A stretch of DNA of 64,000 bases from Ehretia macrophylla (taxonomy: Eukaryota; Streptophyta; Magnoliopsida; Boraginales; Ehretiaceae), in the NCBI GenBank assembly GCA_037974665.1, contig CM075773.1:53048917-53112916 (forward strand), given 5' to 3'. Numbering within the stretch: the stretch's first letter is position 1; each line of letters starts with the position of its first letter. The notes under the pieces were generated by a model. It made no database searches. It was not told the DNA's origin and worked only from the letters and a program-made list of their open reading frames with translations. Positions 13,301 through 25,623 of this stretch are shown piece after piece. The translations under genes were made by a program, and so were the position numbers.

Positions 13301-13514
13301 TCATCAAGAGTAAAATTTGCAAGTCAAACATACATTATGTCATAATTAAACCCCTATCTTTCCTTTCGGATTGAACTAATGTTCGTTCTCTTACCCTGAC
13401 GCAAAAACAAGCAGGAAGATGCTCAACTAGCCGATCAAGTTAATCTTTCAATTTTGTGATGTATTACATATATACATAAACTCACCTTTTGATGATTTTT
13501 CTGATACCTAGACA

Positions 13515-14096
13515 TAGATTTCTTTTCTGTTGATGCAACAAGCATACTCAGGCGTGGTGATGAGCTGAATTCCACCTGGAATCTTGTTTCTGAAAATGGG
13601 AATTTCACCTTAGGATTTTTCACCATAGCAGTCACAAATTATACTTACATAGGAATATGGTATACAGTTGATATTGATTCAGAGAGAAGAGTATGGATTG
13701 GCAATCCAAACACACCTTTGATTAACAATATTTCACATATACTCTCTCTCTCTCTCTCACACACACACACTCACATACACATACACACATACTCATACAC
13801 ATACACATACACATACTCTTTCCTTCCTCCATTGATGATTTTCAATGCTCCTGAGCTGTCTATGGTGAGCACTACTGAAATATTGTTAATCAAAGGTGTC
13901 TTTGGATTGCCAACCCATACTCTTCTCTCTGAATCAATATCACCTGTATACCATATTCCTATGTAAGTATAATTTGTGACTGCTATGGTGAAAATTCCTA
14001 AGGTGAAATTCCCATTTTCAGAAACAAGATTCCAGGTGGAATTCAGCTCATCACCACGCCTGAGTATGCTTGTTGCATCAACAGAAAATAAATCTA
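13515..14096. repeat. Inverted repeat of the lectin exon (hairpin)
   Basis: The left arm (13515-13734) encodes the lectin start on the plus strand. The right arm (13877-14096) encodes the same part on the minus strand. The arms are about 220 bp and differ at only a handful of positions by eye. The loop of about 140 bp holds the CT/CA/CATA microsatellite. Both arms lie inside pseudogene A, so one transcript would carry sense and antisense lectin sequence. Confidence 0.92.
13741..13825. repeat. CT / CA / CATA microsatellite
   Basis: The runs are (CT)n, then (CA)n, then CACATA units. They form most of the loop of the lectin inverted repeat and truncate the lectin exon right after the IINGG codons. 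Confidence 0.9.
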
Positions 14097-16497
14097 GTTT
14101 TTGGCTGCATAATGATGCTAACAAGAGTAAGAAAATTGTATCAACAAAAGTTTTCATGTTGGCAGCATTAAAGATCTGTAGCACAAAACTAGAATAGATC
14201 TTTCAAATATGTGATTATTGTCTATTTGATTGGACTTTTTCTTCTTTGTTTTTTGTGGGGTGGGGTGGGTGGGTTCTGAAATTATACATGTTCAAGCAGG
14301 CCACGGCTTTGACTGGTGATTAAACTACACAGTGATGTAAAAGGATGGCCGCCTTGTGATTAAAATACTCAGATGCCTCAATAAGATGTGGATGCTGGAG
14401 TGATGGCACATGCTTCTCAATACTGCTTGCTTCATTCAGTTTGAAGCGTACTACATCTCATAATTAAATTCCATTTTCTTAATGTTTCGTCCAAGAACCC
14501 ATCATAGAATTAGAGAAGGATCCAGAAATTTTTTTCATTGGAGGGTAAAACACATAATTTTTAAATTATTTGAATACATTTTTTTTTTAATAGAGACTAA
14601 TTATTTTTTTTAACTAAAAATACATAGAATTTTTAATATTTTTCTAGCCAGTAAGGAATTGCAGTCCCGCTGTCCTGATAGTACATCCAGCCTTGCATAG
14701 AATTGTAAAAGAATGAAAGAAACAGAAAAAATGTTGGAGAAAACAAACCATGTTACAATTTGAAGAATGACCACGAGAAAGAAAAAGGTATAGAATATGT
14801 TGACACGCTCACAAATCTCTCAAGGGCAATTCCAGAATTTTAATTTGCACTCGCTTAAAAAGATTTGGTCCTTTTAAATTCGTAAGGTTCTTCACAATCT
14901 AAAGAAATAAAGGGGTAGAGCACATAGCAAATTAAATCCTCTCACATCCTGATTCATTAATCTCTAATTGAAGGATAAAACAAATCTCCAATACAAAGAA
15001 TACTCATTGGCTATATAAAGTAAATGATGAGTTTATAATGGTTTGAGTTCTCTCCTATTGTCAACAAAAACTTTAGCATGTTGGGCCATTAAGTAGGCTC
15101 AATATAGCGAACTAGTGATTGAATTTAGATCATCATACCATTCCTTTCCGGCGTTATTCGCAAAGTATTATTTCCTCTTTCTCCATCATCGTAGAACAAT
15201 TCTATGGGGCTAGCTTTATGGCTAGGAGACCACCTCGCTATGAAGATTTGAAAGCTTAATATAGAATTATAAATATCCTTAATTAGTAACGATTGGTATG
15301 TTAGAATGGATTGAGAATAAAATAGTATTCATGACTTTATTTTGATTCTCATGTTAGATGGAGAGTAATGAACCTGTGACTTTCATTCCCTAAATAATCC
15401 GATTCCCCTCCAATTTGAAATTAGTTATTCTTGACAAAACACAGGGATTAACCTGTTTCTATATTGTTGAGAATGAGGTCATTTGTCAAATAACCAAATA
15501 ACTATTTAAAACGTAATATTTTTACGAAGCTAGCCATTTATATACTTATTATTATCTTAATAGTAATAATAAATATTTCTAATAATAAACAATAATCTTA
15601 TTAATTAATAAAAATATTACATGCATGTTACAAATTCATTTGTCAAATGATCATAATATTCTTTCAAAAATAACATATTGTAAAACTAGTCCCTTATATA
15701 CATATTTTTATCTTAATAATAAAAAATAACAATTTTAATAAGTAATAATAATTTTATTAATCAATAAATATTTTATATACATGTTAGTAAACTCATGTGT
15801 CAAATGACCAAAATATTTTTCATAATAACATACAACAAAATTAATCCTTTATATATACGTAATTCTTTAAAATAAAAATAAACATAATAATAATAATATC
15901 AATCATCATAAATTATATTAATTATAACATTTATAAATATATTAATAAATAATAACATTTTAAATATATTAATAAACAATAACATTTATAAATAGTAATA
16001 ATAATAAATAATAATCTTCATAAATGATAAACATATTATATATATAATAACAAAATGGCAATCATGTCATTTTATACAAATCATTCTCAATACTACTATG
16101 GTATACTAACTCTTAAATATGATTTTGGAATCAAATATCCATTACTATCTTCATTCCTAGAACCCAAGCTAGCATACTCTTCGCCAAGTTCATTTCATTT
16201 CTTAACTCGTTTCATGCCTTTCCAAATTTATTTCCAGATACGACCAATCGCGACCTAGTGTACATCTATCTAATAGAATAGCTTCTTTTGAGTTTCTCTT
16301 CTTTTTTTTTTTTGGTCCACAAAAGAGATTAAAATTCTCTAACTTATTATATGTATAGAAATTAACATTGGTAGTGGCACTCCCAATGAAAATAATACCA
16401 CCTTAGTTTTATCACCTATTTATCATACTAACATTGGTAGTGGCACTCCAAATGAAAAGAAGATAGAGAAATAACAACAACAAAAATTATTATATTA

Positions 16498-17021
16498 GAC
16501 CATTCTCAATGAAGACTCTAAATTGGGGGACTCTAAAAATAAATTTAGAGACCCTTTGCTTTTTAGAGCCCCATTTAGAGCCCTATATGTTTTTTAGGGG
16601 ATCTAAAAAAAATTATTCACCAGTGGGGGCTCTAAATTTAAAGATTTATGGTGGAACCCGCAGTCCCATCCATTTTGTTTAGCCTAAGTTGCCAAATTTT
16701 TTTTTTTTTTTGGTTAAAGTTGTCAGTTAGATGTCAAATATGATTTGTTGAAGAAACTCATATGATCAAATCTGATTTGGAAGTGATCCATGTGGGCTCT
16801 AAATTTTTTTATCTTTTTCTTGGGGCTCCATTTTGTTCAACAAATTTGTTAAACAAAATGGAGTCCGGGCTCTAAATTTATTGAAACATGACAACTTTGC
16901 ATCAAAAATCTAGATTTGGGGCTCTATATGTACCATTGGTATTACTTTTTTTCTTCTAAAGTCTCTATATTTGCTAAAAAGTTATAATTATTGTGTTTTG
17001 AAGCCTCTATTGAGGATGTTC
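16498..17021. mobile_element. PIF/Harbinger-like (Tourist-type) MITE
   Basis: The ends read inward as GACCATTCTCAATGAAG and GAACATCCTCAATAGAG, flanked on both sides by TTA (16495-16497 and 17022-17024), the target used by Harbinger elements. Unit 1 has an uninterrupted site at about 8974-8984 (ATCTTACCATGCC). The 524-bp element has no reading frame and is rich in CTCTAAATT words in both orientations. Confidence 0.75.
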
Positions 17022-17588
17022 TTAGTATGCCAACTAAGCATCCTATGTAAATCCACTACGTGTGAGAACTATATGGAAAAAAAAACATTAACCACTAGGT
17101 ATAGAAAAAAATAGTCTTTTGTGTTATTGGTTGCGCACTAATTACCATAAAAAAATATTATTTTTTGTATTGGATGTCCATATATCAGTGATTGAACTCT
17201 ACTCTTGAATATTGATGTTTTTTTTTTTAAGTAAAAAGAGTAGACTTAATGGAAATGCTCTTGATTATTGATATATTTTTATATTTTACACATAGAAAAT
17301 TTTTAAGATATCATTGTTAATTAATTTTTTTTTTTTGAAGCTATCTTAAAGCATGACTCAAATTTCTAACAACTTTTCTAATTAGAATGTGATTGACAAT
17401 GATAGATTGTATTAATGTAAAATGATTGACAAGGCTTAGTAAAGATAGTTAGTTACTTGATAAAAAATAATGATTATTAATTTTTAGTCATCATTCTCTA
17501 TTTGTCACCTCAAAACCCCCCACCATTTAGAGTGAGGGTAGGATGAGTACCCGTAAACGCATCTCTAATGGTACTGTAATTATTTGGC

Positions 17589-17706
17589 GATGGTAAAAAC
17601 TACATTGAGACTAAGATACGACCCAGACTCCTACGAGGGGTACCAGTGGAGAATTTTCCTCAATGGGCGAAAGCCTGACGGAGCAATGTTGCGTGGAGGC
17701 CTACGA
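17589..17706 (+). pseudogene. rrn16: Plastid 16S rRNA fragment
   Basis: It contains ACTCCTACG, CAATGGGCGAAAGCCTGACG and GAGCAATG, the conserved stretch near position 300-400 of bacterial-type 16S rRNA. Several substitutions (for example CCTCAATG for CCGCAATG) show nuclear decay. It is about 118 bp and cannot function as an rRNA gene. Confidence 0.92.
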
Positions 17707-17748
17707 ATTCGCCAATTATGAGTTGAGCGCTTTAACCATTCAATCATA
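17699..17748 (-). pseudogene. trnI-CAU: Plastid trnI-CAU fragment
   Basis: The reverse complement reads TGAATGGTTAAAGCGCTCAA, then CTCATAATTGGCGAATTCG, matching the D arm and anticodon arm of plastid trnI-CAU (anticodon CAT). The acceptor stem and T arm are missing, so it is not a working tRNA gene. Confidence 0.88.
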
Positions 17749-17841
17749 AATACTTTGCAAGGATCCTCATACACGGTGAATAACTAAATGCCAATTAAAA
17801 TGAAATTTTTAGTGTAAATCAATGCAATTTAGAAAGAATCG

Positions 17842-17942
17842 ATAAAAGGACATCAATTCAAATCCTGAATTTTTGAATTGAGAGAGATCAAGAATTCTCA
17901 CTTTTCTTAGATTCATGCACCCAATTCAATTCAATAGGATCT
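17842..17942 (+). pseudogene. ycf2: Plastid ycf2 5' fragment
   Basis: It reads as the first 30 or so codons of plastid ycf2 (KGHQFKS..., then FELREI, then FLDS.TQFNS). The ATG is ATA (17842-17844), a TGG is TGA, and an in-frame repeat (ATTGAGAGAGAT) is shortened. The fragment ends where RLK-unit sequence resumes. Confidence 0.85.
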
Positions 17943-18449
17943 AAACTAAAAGCCAACCCTCAATCTGGGCAGTAAAAATATGAAAACCACAACATCTTTA
18001 AATATTATTTGCATAAACAACACTAACTTGATCACGAAATGAAAGAACATGATCCGAGCCTCTCTGAATTTATGGTTTAACATTTATTTATAAATGGGTT
18101 ATGAACAATGATTTAAATACACATTTGGTTATTAATAATGTTGCCCGCTATATGTTTGATGAAATTACTCAGAGGCTTTGGCGCTAAGATTCTACTCCAA
18201 AAAAAGAATCTTGAAGGGCATTTCCGTTAACAGAACTAAAGGGAAACACGGGTCTGGCGCAAGTGTACCACCTTTTAAAAAGCAAAAATAATTTATGAGG
18301 TAATTGCGATATCATATAATAGTAACTAACATATTCAGCAATCTAAGGAGGTATATTACATTTCACCTTTTTACAAATAACATTCACAAAGTACAAAAGA
18401 ATTTGATAATGGTGACAAAGAGCACCTTCGCAGGAAAACTAAATTAACC

Positions 18450-21085
<2,636 letters not shown>

Positions 21086-21647
21086 GGATATGTGATTATT
21101 GTCTACATGATTGGATATTTTTCTACTTTTTCTCTTTTTTTTTTTGTTCTGTTCTGAAATTAGACATGTCCAAAGACAAAAGGAAAAGTCGAACTAAAAC
21201 AGGCCAACGCGTTGACGGGTGATGTAGAGATTGAAAACGCCCAGTCGGCTTGTGATTAAAAAAGATCCAGGGTCCGTGTTGGCTACTCTAAAATTTTAGC
21301 TCATAAGTTATAGAAGTTTAAGTATTAGAACTTTGTTTACAAGTATTGTTGAATAGAAGTCGTTACCTATTTGATATTGTCACGTTAGAATATAGAATGA
21401 GACTTTTGAGAGATTTTGATAACAATATTGAGTTTCCAGAAATATAAAGGGATTTTTTGAATTTAAAAAGAAAAAGAAAAACAGCTTTTTGCATGATGGA
21501 AAAACAATTTCGTGAAAGTCTTTTTCAAAAAACTCTAATTTTGGAGCTTCTTATAATTTTTTTTTATTTATTTTATAGTTTTTGGCTTATACCGAAATTC
21601 TTTAAAAAAATGTGCCAAATAGGTTAGTTTCAACTTAACACGGTGCT

Positions 21648-21729
21648 CTTGTACCACGTCATTCATTAATTGTGCCTTCAGTCATTGACTTGTACCACGC
21701 CATTCATTAATTACGCCTTCAGCCATTGA
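21648..21729. repeat. Tandem duplication of 41 bp
   Basis: Two adjacent units, each beginning CTTGTACCACG and containing CATTCATTAATT, differ at a few positions. Confidence 0.85.
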
Positions 21730-21745
21730 CTTTGTGCAGGCAAGG

Positions 21746-21919
21746 TGTTGGAATATACATTCCAACCATGTCGAAAAATCAGAAACTCTAAAATCACCTT
21801 ATAAGATCGTGGGCTACTCCAATTGGCACAAATTGGTTTTAATTAGAGTTTTCCAAGATCTTATAAGGTGGTCTTAGAATATCTGATTTTTCAATGTGAG
21901 AGGAATGTATATTCTAACA
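21746..21919. repeat. Palindrome of LTR-like ends
   Basis: Both ends read inward as TGTTRGAATATACATTCC followed by a GAAAAATCAGA block and CACCTTATAAGATC. The arms are about 75 bp. The TGTTGGAATATACATTCC word is typical of Ty1/copia LTR starts in plants, so this may be two LTR fragments joined head to head. Confidence 0.7.
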
Positions 21920-22849
21920 GATGATGATGAATAAGCATTTTTATGATGCAAGATGAATATCACAACACAAGCCAAGAGATGAAGTGATATGAATCTACTC
22001 GTGTTCATAATTAAAGAAATATAGTTGGATACTAGCAGATTTTTGAGAGCACAACAGAAGGGATCAATGGACATTTATATGCTGCTGGCCTTTAAGGAGT
22101 AAATGGAAATCGAAGACTTCTTTGTTTTTGGTGCGATAAAGGTCAAAACTGTGATTCGAATTTAAAATTTTCAATTACAATAAATCATTACCTAACTAGT
22201 CCACCAACTCTTGGTTGTCAAATCAAAGACTTTTGACTGGCCAAGAGAAGTTTGATCAGAAGTGTATATGGGACCGATTAATTTTGAACCGCCTTACTTT
22301 CAAACTGGTTGATGATCATGACTATTTCAGGATAATCATCTTTTGAAAATGAAAAATTATCGAGTTCGAATTATTTCTCTAAAGAGGGATTCATACGAGA
22401 GTAATAGTTCCAATTCCTAAATTTTATGGAGTAATTGCACCCCAATAAATCCGGATTTTTTTATAGACAATGGCACCCTACTGGATTGATAAACCTTGGC
22501 TCGAAAGATGTCATTTCGTCTTCACCGTAATTTTTCATGTACTTGTTTGACTGGGTTCTGAAAGCACGATCCTAATCAAAATGTGGGCCAATCAATACCT
22601 GAAATCCACGTACTAGAAATTAAAAGTTAAACCGATATATGTTTTTGAAACATTTCCCTTAATTTTCTTTTCCATGAAGAATATTACATAAATTAAGGAC
22701 AAGTGAAGAATATTTCATTGCTACCACAATTTTCCATGCGTGTGTTTGATTAGGTACCAGACCTAGGAGAGCAAATAATCGCAGGTGAAACACAGGATAC
22801 TTAATAATATTTATATGCTGCTAAAAAATTCAAAAACTAGATTGAAGAC

Positions 22850-24696
22850 TTTTGACATGCTTTGTAGAAACGAAAAGCATTTGCTTCGCAGCTGCGTCAA
22901 TGTCAATGCCAAGACTACTTGGACTAAGACATAAATAATTGTTTGACGTCTTCCAAACGCCTTATGGAATTGGTACTGATCAAGACAAATCAGTTAAAGT
23001 TAAAATATGAGTAAAATTCATTTGAGTCCTTCAACTTATACGTAAATTACCTTCTAGTCCCTCAACTAAAAAAATTTATCTTTAGGTTCATTTTTACCGT
23101 TAACATGACTGAAAATGTTGAGCTAAGGGGTAAAATGGAGATTTTGCATCATAGTATATATAAAACAAAGAGTAAATTTCCTTTGGGTCCCTCAAATTTT
23201 GCTTAAATTCCCTTCTAGTCCACTAACTAAAAAAAAGTCCCTTTTTGGTCCATTTTTGCAAGACATCACATATATATACATACACCAAAACACACATACA
23301 CCTCCACGTAAAGAATGCAAAAGTTAGTTAATTTATCTCCACATTATAGATTTTTTATTTTACTTTTTGTTTATTTTGGGTTAAAAATGCAAATTTTAGT
23401 TAATTTAGCTTCATTTATAACTTCAGTTTTATTTTTGTGTTCTTCGATTTTGGGTTAAAGTGCAAATATTAGTTAATTTAGCTCCCAATTATATTTTTTT
23501 TTATTTTACTTTTGGTTTTTGGTTATGGAAAAATGGGAGTCTTGGTTATTTAGCTCCCAATTATAATTTTCTTATTTTTAATTTTATTTATTGATTACGA
23601 AAAAATGCTAATTTTAGTTAATTTAGCTCCCGACTATAATTTTAATTTTTTTGATTTTACATCTTGGATTAAAAATGAAAATAATAGTTAATTTAGCTCC
23701 CATTTATAAATTGAATTTTTTTTCTTTTTTTTTTAATAAAAAATTTGGGTTTTGCTTGAATCTGGATGTCAGAGCCCTAAAGAAATCTTTGAGTGAGCTA
23801 AAGAATTAGAATTTTGGGAAATTATTAAGCAAAAGTCGAACTTCAATTTTTTGTTTGTAGAAATTGTATATTTTGTTTGGGGTTTGGACAAGTATATTTT
23901 GGTGATATTTGCTTCTTTTTTGCTAATTTTTCAAGATGTTGGTATTTTTTTGCTCATTGTTGCTGCCAAAATGGTGTTTAATGTTGCATGCAAGCTTTTA
24001 TCATTGCTATCAATGGTCAAAATAGGAGAGAAGTCAGCTGAAATTAATGCTATGTAGGAGAGAGAATTATGGTCCAAGGGCAAAATAGGCAAAGCATATT
24101 TTTTTCACTTTTTCGGTCAAAAGTAACTGATTGATAAACCTAAAGGAAAGTTTTTTTTAGTTGAGGGATCAGAAGGTGATTTACGCTTAAGTTAAGGGAC
24201 CCAAAAGAATTTTATTTGTTAAAATATAGATCCACTAACATCTTGTCATCGTCATACTTCAGTTATGGTTTTTTATAATCAGTAAGTTGGAAGTGATATC
24301 ATGAGTCTCTTATAAAATTAATGGATTTATACGTGTAAGTGTTACTAATTATGTGAAAGACTGTTGAATTAATCAAACCAAAAAAATTTCCACTTGGTGT
24401 GAAAGATGCCATTTTGCCTTTGCTGGAATTTTCCATGGATTTGTGTAATTGGGATCTGAGAGCTACCTCGAATTTTGTTCTATTAGTAGAATTTCTAAAA
24501 ACAGAAGAAGATTCTATATTTTTTCCATGAAGAATATTACATGTAAATTAAGGACAAATAGTTGTCATTTCTTCGTTGCTGCAATTTTTCATGCACGTGT
24601 TTGACTTAGTACTAGAAAGAAGAACAAATAATTACACGCCAAGAAGAAGCTCTTATATTTTTAAAATATTTCCAAGAAGAAAATGCATATGTAATT
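22850..24696. repeat. Inverted duplication, copy 2 (partner at 4.56-6.06 kb)
   Basis: 22850-23008 and 24219-24696 match the reverse complement of 6060-5880 and 5051-4560. It carries the Mutator-like insertion at 23009-24218 instead of the hAT-like insertion of copy 1. The right end is cut by the LTR at 24697. Confidence 0.8.
23009..24218. mobile_element. Mutator-like MITE with nested terminal repeats
   Basis: It is flanked by GTTAAAATAT (22999-23008 and 24218-24227), compatible with a 9- to 10-bp duplication; copy 1 of the inverted duplication has the single site. The ends carry an inverted repeat of about 90 bp (GTCCYTYAACTTA, CGTAAATYACCTTCT, CCCTCAACTAAAAAAA). A second, similar end-like sequence starts at about 23170 (GAGTAAATTTCCTTTGGGTCC with one mismatch class), suggesting one element inside another. 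The internal sequence is shared with the element at 9471. No transposase is seen. Confidence 0.75.
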
Positions 24697-25171
24697 TGTC
24701 GAGGTCGGAATCTCGACGTTGAGGTTGGAAAGTTACTCCTGCCGAGCTGGATTTCTGGGTCGGCTCCTCGACCTAAAATTTTGGGTCGACTACCTGACCT
24801 GCACAAGGGAAAGGAAGGAAAAGGCGGGTGACGACCCGGATTTTCCCCTCGGGCGTGCAAATGATTAGTATATCTGAGCTGGCGAAGTAGCTGAGGGCAT
24901 GTAATGAGCAGTTACCTTTGAAATGAAGGGGTGAATCTCTATTTATACTAAATTCGGACCTGACAACATTTAATGAGGTGCAACTTTATGTCCCATCAGG
25001 GCTTTATGTCCCATCAAAACAGCTGTTTGCCGAGGTCGGGGTTTTCCTGGGTCGGGGTGAGGTCGGATCAGCATCCAGGTTAGGCATTAGCTAAATGTGC
25101 TGGGCTCGGCTCGGATTAGCCCGCCTCAGCTCGGCGTGGGTATTTTACCTCAGCTCGGGACCCCCTCATCA
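24697..25171 (-). repeat. 3' LTR of the truncated Tat-type element
   Basis: It reads TGATGAGGGGGTCCCGAGC... to ...CCGACCTCGACA on the minus strand and matches the LTRs at 46022 and 55428. A TATA box lies at 24940-24947 and a G-rich polypurine tract at 25172-25190. The left flank TAATT (24692-24696) would be one half of the target duplication; its partner is lost. Confidence 0.88.
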
Positions 25172-25366
25172 ATCCCCCCCCTCCAAGTCAAGATCGAGAA
25201 TGTGAGATCTAGATTTGGGAGCTATTCGTGAGCTGGAGGTGCCCGACCTCGGCAGAGTAAGGAAGGCCACATCAGCGGTGGATACCCTTCAAATGGCTGA
25301 CACATCACCTGGCAGTTATGACAAGACGCGACGTTTGGGATTCTCGAGGCGGTTACAAGAGTCGCC

Positions 25367-25374
25367 TATAAATA
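25367..25374 (+). promoter_or_regulatory. TATA box for the element's opposite-strand gene
   Basis: TATAAATA sits 250 bases before the first ATG of the plus-strand gene and is conserved at the matching place in the full-length element (55222-55229, minus strand). A probable 5'-UTR intron lies between it and the ATG: donor GGTAGGTACG at 25562, acceptor GCAAACAG ending at 25622. Confidence 0.6.
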
Positions 25375-25623
25375 GGGCCTTGACATCCGAGATTCATTTC
25401 ACACTTTGCTTACGAGATTTGGAGCTTCCAAGTCGGCAACCAGAGTGGTCGGACAAATTTAGCTGGGCAAATATCTTCTCGGGGTATTCAGCTCGGAATC
25501 CACTACCGCGGAGTCAGTTAGGTCGGAGGCAATTAGATCGGGTCATCTTCGACAACTAGAGCGGTAGGTACGTCCCGACTCCTTTTAGATATTCCTGTAC
25601 ATATATTTTCATTTGCAAACAGG

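Larger units (their letters stand above)
6241..13514. repeat. Tandem segmental duplication, unit 1 (about 7.2 kb)
   Basis: Unit 1 is collinear with unit 2 (13826-20967): lectin exon, upstream region, AT-rich intergenic sequence, kinase exons, transmembrane exon, and the end of the last ectodomain exon. The intergenic part (6550-11040) has no gene I can support. Differences from unit 2 include a Mutator-like element at 9471-10370 and a 166-bp tandem duplication at 8556. Confidence 0.88.
11138..14157 (-). pseudogene. S-domain RLK pseudogene A (CES101-like)
   Basis: Parts of a G-type lectin S-receptor-like Ser/Thr kinase occur in order on the minus strand. The lectin exon (14157-13826) opens with the signal peptide MKTFVDTIFLLLLASLCS. 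Then come a scrap of the last ectodomain exon (13514-13486), the transmembrane exon (12798-12697), juxtamembrane with [10 protein letters not shown] (12606-12407), and kinase exons 12338-12128, 12044-11807, 11722-11572 and 11447-11138. Exon lengths of 211, 238 and 151 fit the family. It is clearly dead: DFG is NFG, VVG is VV-stop, two splice acceptors lost AG (before 12338 and before 11447), a 1-bp insertion near 11345 shifts the last exon, and the YVLVS motif has a stop. Most of the ectodomain is missing and is replaced by an inverted lectin copy. Confidence 0.88.
17586..17942. other. Mosaic nuclear insertion of plastid DNA (NUPT)
   Basis: Between flanks that are continuous in unit 1 (about 10619-10645), this copy has an extra 357 bp made of a plastid 16S rRNA piece, a trnI-CAU piece and the start of ycf2. 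trnI-CAU and ycf2 are neighbours and divergent in plastid genomes, as here; rrn16 is several kb away, so at least two plastid fragments were joined. The joint shares CCTACG, which occurs in both rrn16 and trnI-CAU, suggesting end joining by microhomology. Identification is from memory of conserved plastid sequence. Confidence 0.88.
21086..22849. other. Gene-free stretch upstream of RLK B
   Basis: The start (21086-21260) resembles the sequence upstream of the lectin exons at 6600-6740 and 14210-14370, including GACGGGTGAT and CGGCTTGTGATTAAA, so it may be an old promoter. The rest is AT-rich, with the two repeats listed separately. The open frame at 21874-22074 shows no known motif. Confidence 0.5.

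Noticed and set aside
17699..17748. Possible functional tRNA gene
   Set aside because: It lacks the acceptor stem and T arm and sits inside plastid-derived DNA with other gene fragments.
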